Shown here: piece by piece, positions 14,673 through 19,999 of the stretch
How the letters are laid out: each line of letters opens with the position of its first letter
How positions within the stretch are numbered: position 1 is the first letter of the stretch
Assembly (NCBI GenBank): GCA_964420455.1
Contig: CAYQTO010000060.1
Span: 1-19,999 of the forward strand
Length of the DNA: 19,999 bases
Direction: 5' to 3'
Source of the DNA: CAYQTO01 sp964420455
GTDB taxonomy: Bacteria; Sumerlaeota; Sumerlaeia; SLMS01
The notes under the pieces: model-generated
The model's database searches: none
Told to the model about the DNA's origin: nothing
What the model saw: the letters and a program-made list of their open reading frames with translations, nothing else
Program-made: the position numbers and the translations under genes

Positions 14673-15326
14673 TTGAACCTGATTCTCTTCGGGCCCCCGG
14701 GCTCGGGAAAAGGAACCCAGTCAGAGCTGATTTGCCAGCACTTCGGCCTGACGCACATTTCGACCGGCGATGCCCTCCGGGGCGCCATCCGGCAAGGCAC
14801 GCCGATTGGCAGGAAAGCCCAGGAGGTGATCGAACGCGGTGACCTTGTGGGCGATGAAGTGGTGACCGAGTTGCTCCGCGAGATCATCGGCGAGAAGCGG
14901 GCAGGTACCGACAGCTTTCTCTTCGACGGCTATCCGCGAACCCTGAACCAGGTTCATTTGTTGAACGGTCTGCTGGAAGAATTTCGCCTCCCCGAACCCT
15001 CGGTCATCAATCTGGTGGTGCCGGAGGAGGCGCTGATGCTGCGGCTGACAGGCCGTCGCATCTGCTCCGTGTGCCGGGCGACCTTCAACATTCACTTCAA
15101 GCCGACGCGCCAGGCGGGCGTCTGCGATGTCTGTTCCGGGCCGCTGACCAAGCGCGTGGACGACAGTCCGGAGACAACGCGGGAACGGCTTCGGGTGTAC
15201 CATGAGCAAAGCGCCCCCGTCCTGGAGGAGTATCAGGAGCACGGCAAGCTGCACAACATCGACGCGTCGGGATCGGCCGAGGAGGTCTTCGAGAAGATCA
15301 CCCGGGTTCTGGAGATGAGCTACTAG
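14673..15326 (+). CDS. adk: Adenylate kinase (zinc-binding, long form)
   Basis: Adenylate kinase interconverts ATP and AMP with two ADP in the cytoplasm. The 217 residues contain the P-loop GPPGSGKGT (7-15), the AMP-site motifs STGDALR and DGYPRTLNQ, and a long LID domain. The LID carries four cysteines, C131, C134, C151 and C154 (CSVC and CDVC), the tetracysteine zinc site of Gram-positive-type enzymes. RVDDSPETTRERLRVYH follows. The start is TTG 14673, with GGGGAG (14658-14663) nine bases upstream and the fold starting immediately. secY-adk-map-infA is a common bacterial order. Confidence 0.97.
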   Translation: MNLILFGPPGSGKGTQSELICQHFGLTHISTGDALRGAIRQGTPIGRKAQEVIERGDLVGDEVVTELLREIIGEKRAGTDSFLFDGYPRTLNQVHLLNGLLEEFRLPEPSVINLVVPEEALMLRLTGRRICSVCRATFNIHFKPTRQAGVCDVCSGPLTKRVDDSPETTRERLRVYHEQSAPVLEEYQEHGKLHNIDASGSAEEVFEKITRVLEMSY

Positions 15327-15338
15327 GCGCGACGGAGA

Positions 15339-16166
15339 ATGATGATTTTTGGCCACAAGGAAGAGCGCGGGCGGCAGATTTACCGCAAGAGCGAGGCGGA
15401 GATCGCGATCATGCGGCGGGCGGGGCACCTCCTGCGACGGATCCTGCGCGAGGTGGCCGATACCGCCGAGGAAGGCATGACGACGCTGGAGCTCGACAAG
15501 CTGGCCTACAGCCGCATCCGCGAGGCGAAGGCAATCCCGGGATTCCTCGGCCTGTACGACTTCCCCAACACGTTGTGCATCTCCATCAACGAGGAGATTG
15601 TGCACGGGATTCCGGGAAGGCGGAAGTTGCGGGAAGGGGACCTGGTCTCGATCGATTGCGGGTTGATTCTCGAGGATTACTTTGCGGACACCGCGTATAC
15701 GGTGGGGATCGGTCGGTTGGAGCCGCGGAACGAGGCGTTGCTGGCGGCGACGCGCCGGGCGCTGGAGGCGGGTGTGGCGGCAGGAGCGGTGGGAGGGCGC
15801 GTGGGCGACATCGGCGCGGCCGTGGAGAAAGTGGTCCGCGAGGCGGGCTTCCACTGCATCGAGAATTACGCGGGACACGGCATCGGCCGTCACCTGCACG
15901 AGGAACCGCAGGTGTACAACACCTCGCAGGAACGCGGAAAGCGGATCCGCAGCGGCTTTACCCTGGCGATCGAGCCCATGGTCGCCGTGGGAACCGGGAG
16001 GACCCGGGAGTTGGAGGACGGTTGGACGGTGGTGACGGCAGATGGTTCGTGTGCGGCGCATTTCGAGCATACGGTGGCGATCACCGACGAGGGGGTCGAG
16101 GTGCTGACGCTCGACCCGGAAGAGCAGGAGAAACTTGAAGCCACTCCGAATGCGGCCCATGGTTGA
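15339..16166 (+). CDS. map: Type I methionine aminopeptidase
   Basis: Map removes the initiator methionine from nascent proteins. The 275 residues show the pita-bread fold. The five metal ligands are visible: D106 (SIDCG), D117 (YFADTAYT), H180 (GHGIGRHLHEEP), E212 (LAIEPM) and E243 (AHFEHTVAITD). The substrate-site segment FPNTLCISINEEIVHGIPG is intact. There is no N-terminal zinc-finger extension, so it is the simple bacterial form. Two adjacent ATGs (15339, 15342) follow GGAG (15334-15337); the second has the better spacing. The adk stop is 12 nt upstream. Codons use more G-ending and TTG choices than the neighbouring ribosomal genes, suggesting lower expression. Confidence 0.97.
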   Translation: MMIFGHKEERGRQIYRKSEAEIAIMRRAGHLLRRILREVADTAEEGMTTLELDKLAYSRIREAKAIPGFLGLYDFPNTLCISINEEIVHGIPGRRKLREGDLVSIDCGLILEDYFADTAYTVGIGRLEPRNEALLAATRRALEAGVAAGAVGGRVGDIGAAVEKVVREAGFHCIENYAGHGIGRHLHEEPQVYNTSQERGKRIRSGFTLAIEPMVAVGTGRTRELEDGWTVVTADGSCAAHFEHTVAITDEGVEVLTLDPEEQEKLEATPNAAHG

Positions 16167-16264
16167 GCGAATTGGCCTTGACCAGCCCGGCTGCAAACGA
16201 AGACACTCAGAAATTGCGGTCTGACTGAGCCGCGCGCAGACACAAGTCACGTCCCACGAGGTAT

Positions 16265-16486
16265 ATGGCGAAAGAAAAAGGAATCGAAGTCGAAGGCGTC
16301 GTCACCGAGAAGTTGCCGAACGCCGTCTTTCGCGTCGAACTGCAGAACGGCATGGAAGTGATGGCCCATATTTCCGGCAAAATGCGGATGCACTTCATCC
16401 GAATCCTGCCGGGCGACAAGGTTACGGTGGAACTTTCACCCTATGACCTGACAAAGGGCCGGATCACCTACCGAAACAAGAACTGA
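16265..16486 (+). CDS. infA: Translation initiation factor IF-1
   Basis: IF-1 binds the 30S A site during initiation. The 73-residue single OB-fold protein begins MAKEKGIEVEGVVTEKLPNA and has FRVELQNGMEVMAHISGKMRMHFIRILPGDKVTVELSPYDLTKGRITYR, matching the family almost throughout. The start is ATG 16265 with ACGAGG at 16257-16262, very close to the start. A 98-nt gap after map holds a poor promoter match but nothing convincing. Confidence 0.97.
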   Translation: MAKEKGIEVEGVVTEKLPNAVFRVELQNGMEVMAHISGKMRMHFIRILPGDKVTVELSPYDLTKGRITYRNKN

Positions 16487-16536
16487 AACCCTCCGGCGGC
16501 CGGAATGCCGGATCATTGATCACGCTGGCAGCCCCC

Positions 16537-16562
16537 GGCCCCGTCGTGGGGCCAACCACGAC
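16537..16562 (+). promoter_or_regulatory. Two mutually exclusive hairpins before rpmJ
   Basis: GGCCCC (16537-16542) can pair with GGGGCC (16548-16553) around GTCGT. Alternatively GTCGTGG (16543-16549) can pair with CCACGAC (16556-16562) around GGCCAA. The two stems share bases and cannot coexist. They end 24 nt before the rpmJ ATG, at the start of the alpha block, the place where S4 controls translation in E. coli. A switch is only inferred, and the sequence is not recognised as a known S4 leader. Confidence 0.4.
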
Positions 16563-16586
16563 CTGAATGAGGAGACCAGGCGACCC

Positions 16587-16700
16587 ATGAAAGTTCGCGC
16601 CTCCGTCAAGAAAATCTGCAGCAAGTGCCGCGTTATCCGCCGCCGTGGCGTCATCCGGGTCATCTGCTCGAACCCGCGCCACAAGCAGCGCCAAGGCTAA
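16587..16700 (+). CDS. rpmJ: 50S ribosomal protein L36 (zinc-binding form)
   Basis: L36 is the smallest ribosomal protein and stabilises 23S rRNA in the 50S subunit. The 37 residues begin MKVRASVKKICSKCR and end NPRHKQRQG. The zinc ligands are C11, C14, C27 and H32, so this is the C+ (zinc-binding) form. GAGGAG-type purines at 16569-16574 lie 12 nt before ATG 16587. Its position between infA and rpsM is the standard one. It is easily missed because of its size. Confidence 0.96.
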   Translation: MKVRASVKKICSKCRVIRRRGVIRVICSNPRHKQRQG

Positions 16701-16723
16701 TTCCCCAAGGACGACCCCTCCCC

Positions 16724-17092
16724 ATGGCCCGTATTGCCGGTGTTGACCTCCCCCGCGAAAAGCAAATCGCCTTCGCCCTCCCGTATATCTACGGCATTGG
16801 CCCGGCCAGCGCCCGGATCATCCTGACGGAGGCGGGGGTGCCCTTTGACAAGCGCACCAAGGACCTGACCGACGACGAGGTGACGCGGATTTCCCGCATC
16901 ATCGCCGGCAAGTACACGGTGGAGGGCGACCTGCGACGGGAAGTCCAGCAGAACATCAAGAGGTTGATGGATATCGGCTGCTATCGCGGCATCCGCCACC
17001 GCCGTGGTCTCCCCGTCCACGGCCAGCGCACCCGTACCAACGCCCGCATGCGCAAGGGCGCCAAGAAGACCGTCGGCGCGAAGAAGAAGTAA
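16724..17092 (+). CDS. rpsM: 30S ribosomal protein S13
   Basis: S13 lies in the 30S head, contacts P-site tRNA and bridges to L5. The 122 residues begin MARIAGVDLPREKQIAFALPYIYGIG, include the helix-two-turn-helix region and RREVQQNIKRLMDIGCYRGIRHRRGLPVHGQRTRTNARMRKG, and end in a Lys-rich tail. The start is ATG 16724 with AAGGA (16707-16711) 12 nt upstream. The frame is open further upstream through rpmJ, which is a shadow. The rpmJ stop is 23 nt away. Confidence 0.98.
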   Translation: MARIAGVDLPREKQIAFALPYIYGIGPASARIILTEAGVPFDKRTKDLTDDEVTRISRIIAGKYTVEGDLRREVQQNIKRLMDIGCYRGIRHRRGLPVHGQRTRTNARMRKGAKKTVGAKKK

Positions 17093-17143
17093 TCGCCCCC
17101 CTGGCACCCTCACGCCGACCCGACCCAAGGAGATTTCTGCCGG

Positions 17144-17539
17144 ATGGCCAAGAAGACGACCAAGACGACAACCCGCAAGAAGGTGAAAAAGAACATCGCC
17201 CATGCGGTGGTGCACGTCCATTCGACGTTTAACAACACGATCGTGACCTTCACGGATCGTGCGGGAAACACGATCAGCTGGGCTTCGGCGGGCGCGGCGG
17301 GCTTCAAGGGCTCGCGCAAGTCGACACCGTTTGCGGCGGGCCAGGCGGCGGAGCGGGCCGCCCGCGCCGCGCAGGACCACGGCGTGAGCTCGGTCGACGT
17401 CCAGATCAAGGGTCCCGGCCCCGGCCGGGAAAGTGCCGTCCGCTCGCTCCAGGGCGCCGGACTCAAGATCGTCACCATTCGCGATGTCACTCCGCTGCCC
17501 CACAACGGCGTCCGCCCCCCGAAGCGCCGCCGCGTCTAG
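17144..17539 (+). CDS. rpsK: 30S ribosomal protein S11
   Basis: S11 forms part of the 30S platform and lines the mRNA exit region with S7. The protein has 131 residues (E. coli 129). After a Lys/Thr-rich N-terminus come NIAHAVVHVHSTFNNTIVTFTD, NTISWASAGAAGFKGSRKSTPFAAG, VQIKGPGPGRESAVRSLQGAG and the C-terminal TPLPHNGVRPPKRRRV. The Asn-Gly that becomes isoaspartate in some bacteria is present; the following Cys of E. coli is Val here. AAGGAG (17127-17132) precedes ATG 17144 by 11 nt. Confidence 0.98.
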   Translation: MAKKTTKTTTRKKVKKNIAHAVVHVHSTFNNTIVTFTDRAGNTISWASAGAAGFKGSRKSTPFAAGQAAERAARAAQDHGVSSVDVQIKGPGPGRESAVRSLQGAGLKIVTIRDVTPLPHNGVRPPKRRRV

Positions 17540-17579
17540 CACCCCCCCCACGGATCACACACGAGGAGACTCAAACCCA

Positions 17580-18212
17580 GTGGCACGTTATATTGGTCCC
17601 GTCAGCCGGCTCGAACGCCGCCTCGGCAAGAAGCTTCACCTCAAGGGCGAGCGCGAGGTGAATGGCAAGTCTGCCCTCGAGCGGCGCAACTACCCCCCGG
17701 GCCAGCACGGGCAAACCCGCTCGAAACCGTCAACCTACGCGCTCCAGCTGCGGGAAAAGCAGACGCTGAAGATCATCTACGGCGTCCTGGAGCGCCAGTT
17801 CCGCCGCTATTTTGCGACCGCCGCCCGGTATCGGGGAGTGACGGGCACCGTGCTGCTTCAGCTTCTCGAGTCCCGCCTCGACAACGTGGTCTATCGCGCC
17901 GGCTTTGCGAGCACCCGCCGGCAGGCCCGGCAACTCGTCGGCCACAAGCACATTCTCGTCAATGGCGAGAAGGTCAGCATTCCGTCCTACCGGGTGAAGC
18001 CGGGGGACAAGGTTTCGCTGACGGAGAAGGGCAGGGCGCTGAAGCCGGTTCGTGAGGCGCTCGAACTGCTCGAGCGTCGCGGCGGCCGCAAGGGCTTCAT
18101 CGAGTACGACGAGGAGTCGATGAGCGCGACCTTCGTGAACGTGCCGGCGCGAGAGGACCTCGACGACATCGATGTCCGCGAGCAGCTGGTGGTCGAGCTT
18201 TACTCGCGCTAA
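17580..18212 (+). CDS. rpsD: 30S ribosomal protein S4 (cysteine-free form)
   Basis: S4 nucleates 30S assembly by binding the 16S 5' domain. In E. coli it represses the alpha operon. The protein has 210 residues (E. coli 206). It begins MARYIGPVSRLERRLGKKLHLKGE and has RRNYPPGQHG, LREKQTLKIIYGVLERQFRRYF, the S4 RNA-binding domain with SRLDNVVYRAGFASTRRQARQLVGHKHILVNG, and the C-terminal REQLVVELYSR. The N-terminal cysteine ligands of the zinc-binding form are absent. The start is a GTG at 17580 with GAGGAG (17563-17568) 11 nt upstream. The 111-nt gap to rpoA holds only a weak hairpin. Confidence 0.97.
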   Translation: MARYIGPVSRLERRLGKKLHLKGEREVNGKSALERRNYPPGQHGQTRSKPSTYALQLREKQTLKIIYGVLERQFRRYFATAARYRGVTGTVLLQLLESRLDNVVYRAGFASTRRQARQLVGHKHILVNGEKVSIPSYRVKPGDKVSLTEKGRALKPVREALELLERRGGRKGFIEYDEESMSATFVNVPAREDLDDIDVREQLVVELYSR

Positions 18213-18323
18213 TCCGACGCCCCTCCCAAGCACTGATCCCGGACGGCCTTCTGGCCCATTGCCTGCCCGTCCTCACCATGAAGCACCCAAACGCGACGCC
18301 TCGACAAGGAGCCCCGCCCCTTT

Positions 18324-19346
18324 ATGGAACTTGAGCTTAAGCCGCTGATCCGCCCCAGCCGCCTCGTGCCCGATACGGTCACCCTCACCGACTCGTTTGG
18401 GCGCTTCTATGCGGAACCGTTCGAACGGGGCTTTGGCGCCACGATCGGCAACTCGCTGCGTCGCATCCTCCTTTCCTCCGTTCAGGGCGCCGCCGCCACG
18501 AGCGTCCGCTTCGAGGGCATCCGCCACGAATTCAGCGGCATCCCCGGCGCCAGCGAGGACGTCAACGACGTCATCCTGAACCTCAAACAAACGGTCTTCA
18601 AGATGGAGGGGGTCCACGGCAAGGCGACCGCTTTCCTCGACAAAAAGGGGCCGGGCGATGTGACCGCCGCGGACTTCGAACTCCCGGAACACGTCCAGAT
18701 TCTCAACCCCGAGCAAAAGCTGGCGACCCTCACCGAGGGGGGCCACCTCCGCATGGAGGTTCTCATCGCCCAAGGTCGCGGATACGCCCCCGCCGTCTAT
18801 GGCCCCATGGAGGACGAGGACGACATCGGCATCATTCCGATCGATGCGGTTTTCTCGCCCGTGCGGCAGGTTTCCTTTCGCACGGAGGACGCACGCGTGG
18901 GCCAGCGGACGGATTACGACCGGCTGATCCTCGAGGTTACGACGAACGGCTCGGTCCGCCCAGACGAAGCGATCAGCTATGCGGCGAAGATTCTCCGCGA
19001 CCACCTCGACTTGTTCATCCGCGCCGAGGACCAGGACGCGTCAACCGTCGGCTCGAGCGATTCCGGCGACGGCGAAGCGACCGCCGACAGCGACATCCAA
19101 CGCCTCCTCGACAAGTCGATCGAAGAGCTCGAACTTTCCGTCCGGTCCTTCAACTGCCTCGAGGCCGCCCAGATCAAGACGATCCGCGACCTCGTCCAGA
19201 AGACGGAAAGCGAGATGCTCAAATACCGTAACTTCGGCAGGAAGTCACTTTCCGAAATCAAGGCCATCCTCAAGGACATGAACCTTGGGTTTAACATGAA
19301 GCTCGACGAGCGCGGGCTGCCAATTCCCGCCGGCGACGAGAAGTAA
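18324..19346 (+). CDS. rpoA: DNA-directed RNA polymerase alpha subunit
   Basis: The alpha subunit dimerises to nucleate RNA polymerase assembly and contacts UP elements and activators. The protein has 340 residues (E. coli 329). The N-terminal domain shows FGRFYAEPFERGFGATIGNSLRRILLSS and GIRHEFSGIPGASEDVNDVILNLK. A Ser/Asp-rich acidic linker of about 25 residues separates it from the C-terminal domain. That domain reads SVRSFNCLEAAQIKTIRDLV, where R274 corresponds to the UP-element-contacting R265 of E. coli, then YRNFGRKSLSEIKAIL. The start is ATG 18324, with AAGGAG (18306-18311) 12 nt upstream. Confidence 0.98.
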   Translation: MELELKPLIRPSRLVPDTVTLTDSFGRFYAEPFERGFGATIGNSLRRILLSSVQGAAATSVRFEGIRHEFSGIPGASEDVNDVILNLKQTVFKMEGVHGKATAFLDKKGPGDVTAADFELPEHVQILNPEQKLATLTEGGHLRMEVLIAQGRGYAPAVYGPMEDEDDIGIIPIDAVFSPVRQVSFRTEDARVGQRTDYDRLILEVTTNGSVRPDEAISYAAKILRDHLDLFIRAEDQDASTVGSSDSGDGEATADSDIQRLLDKSIEELELSVRSFNCLEAAQIKTIRDLVQKTESEMLKYRNFGRKSLSEIKAILKDMNLGFNMKLDERGLPIPAGDEK

Positions 19347-19379
19347 GCGCCACAACCCGATCCCAAGAGAGACCGACCC

Positions 19380-19805
19380 GTGAGACACCGCAATCACCGC
19401 ACTCGCATGAACCGTTCGCTCGGACACCGGACGGCGACGCTGCGCAACTTGGCCCGTGCCCTGTTCCTGACCCGCGACGCCGAAGGGAACCACACCGAGC
19501 GCATTGAGACCACCGTGACGAAGGCGCGCGTGCTGCGCCCGTTTGTCGAGCGGCTGATCACCTACGGCAAGAAAGGGACGCTTCACCATCGGCGTCTCGC
19601 CTTCGCCATGGCCCAGGACAAGCAGCTCGTCCACCGGATCTTCAGCGAGGTGGCCGGCCGCTACGAGGAGCGCCCGGGCGGCTACACCCGCATCGTGCGG
19701 ACGCGCCGGCGCCAGGGCGATGGGGCCGAAATGGCCTTTATCGAGCTCGTCGACCGCCCTGCCGAGGATCTGCTCCTTTCCCAGGAAGCCGAAGCCACCG
19801 AGTAA
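19380..19805 (+). CDS. rplQ: 50S ribosomal protein L17
   Basis: L17 lies near the tunnel exit on the 50S surface. The 141 residues (E. coli 127) begin MRHRNHRTRMNRSLGHRTATLRNLARALF, with the typical ERIETTVTKARVLRPFVERLITYGKKG, FSEVAGRYEERPGGYTRIVRTRRRQGDGAEMAFIELVD and an acidic tail. The start is a GTG at 19380; the GAGAGA at 19367-19372 is a weak ribosome site. rpoA-rplQ is the usual end of the alpha operon, and an intrinsic terminator follows 28 nt after the stop. Confidence 0.97.
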   Translation: MRHRNHRTRMNRSLGHRTATLRNLARALFLTRDAEGNHTERIETTVTKARVLRPFVERLITYGKKGTLHHRRLAFAMAQDKQLVHRIFSEVAGRYEERPGGYTRIVRTRRRQGDGAEMAFIELVDRPAEDLLLSQEAEATE

Positions 19806-19832
19806 CCCGTCCCATCCCATGAGCCACAACCG

Positions 19833-19876
19833 AGCGCCTTTCCCCCTTGTCCGCAGGGGGAGAGGCGTTCTTCTTT
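19833..19876 (+). terminator. Strong intrinsic terminator after rplQ
   Basis: CGCCTTTCCCCC (19835-19846) pairs with GGGGGAGAGGCG (19856-19867) over 12 uninterrupted pairs, including one G-U. The loop is nine bases (19847-19855), and the pyrimidine run TTCTTCTTT (19868-19876) follows. It is the best terminator in the window and marks the likely end of the tuf-to-rplQ transcript. Confidence 0.88.
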
Positions 19877-19931
19877 GGGCATCCCCCCGGACGCCCTTAC
19901 CCTCCTTCCCGAGACGCGAGGTCCCCTCCCG

Positions 19932-19999
19932 ATGTCCCGTTCCCTCACGGAGAGTTCCAACCCGCTGACAACCTCGATGGACGTGGTCGATCAGCCGGG
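19932..19999 (+). CDS. Start of a downstream gene (partial), MurQ-like N-terminus
   Basis: ATG 19932 opens a frame to the window edge, with GAGG (19918-19921) ten bases upstream and GC-rich third positions. The 22 visible residues read MSRSLTESSNPLTTSMDVVDQP. The TE-x2-NP-x-T-x2-MD spacing resembles the N-terminus of N-acetylmuramic acid 6-phosphate etherase (MurQ), which usually has TE..NP.S..ID. This is a short match and only a suggestion. It lies beyond the rplQ terminator, so it is probably a separate unit; no promoter is evident in 19877-19931. Confidence 0.4.
   Translation, partial: MSRSLTESSNPLTTSMDVVDQP

Noticed and set aside
16178..16207. TTGACC upstream of infA as an internal promoter
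   Set aside because: No acceptable -10 box lies 16-18 bases downstream (AGACAC or GACACT).
18241..18272. GGACGG/CCGTCC inverted repeat between rpsD and rpoA
   Set aside because: Only six pairs around a 20-base loop, with no tail or ribosome-site overlap; expected often in GC-rich sequence.

Overview
The window is one long co-directional run of core ribosomal-protein genes, all on the + strand, from a GC-rich bacterium. It is a merged S10, spc and alpha cluster with tuf at its head. Gene order is: DUF1015 gene, tuf, rpsJ (S10), rplC, rplD, rplW, rplB, rpsS, rplV, rpsC, rplP, rpmC, rpsQ, rplN, rplX, rplE, rpsH, rplF, rplR, rpsE, rpmD, rplO, secY, adk, map, infA, rpmJ, rpsM, rpsK, rpsD, rpoA, rplQ. 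A strong intrinsic terminator follows rplQ, and the first codons of another gene lie at the right edge. This is a bacterial chromosome: secY, adk, map and infA sit between the spc and alpha blocks, and S4 and RpoA are of bacterial type. I cannot name the phylum. The missing rpsN between rplE and rpsH, the tuf-rpsJ junction without rpsL/rpsG/fusA, the DUF1015 neighbour and the high GC would suit an under-sampled lineage (PVC-like or a candidate phylum), but rpmD is present, which argues against Chlamydiae. Only a marker-protein phylogeny would settle it.

Layout. Positions 1-288 hold a possible Pro/Ala-rich C-terminal tail of an upstream gene, a candidate promoter and an AT-rich perfect inverted repeat before the DUF1015 gene (289-1647). 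Positions 1648-2046 have no convincing gene. They contain a terminator-like hairpin, a TTGACC/TACGTT promoter candidate and at least five further hairpins, so tuf probably has a long structured leader of about 300 nt. From 2047 to 19805 genes are packed with gaps of 2-111 nt or 4-nt ATGA overlaps (rplD/rplW, rpmD/rplO). The likely transcript ends at 19833-19876.

The genes supply the translation machinery (EF-Tu, IF-1, 27 ribosomal proteins), the Sec translocation channel (SecY), N-terminal methionine removal (Map), adenylate balance (Adk) and the RNA polymerase alpha subunit. This is the conserved growth-linked superoperon. I see no CRISPR array, insertion sequence, phage gene, tRNA or rRNA.

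I found no new multi-gene system and do not claim one. The points worth a second look are mostly regulatory RNA or DNA: the palindrome near the DUF1015 promoter, the tuf leader, a GNRA-capped hairpin between tuf and rpsJ, and two mutually exclusive hairpins before rpmJ. Others are protein-level: a DUF1015 protein lacking the usual His-His, and an S5 with long extensions at both ends. The missing rpsN is also notable.
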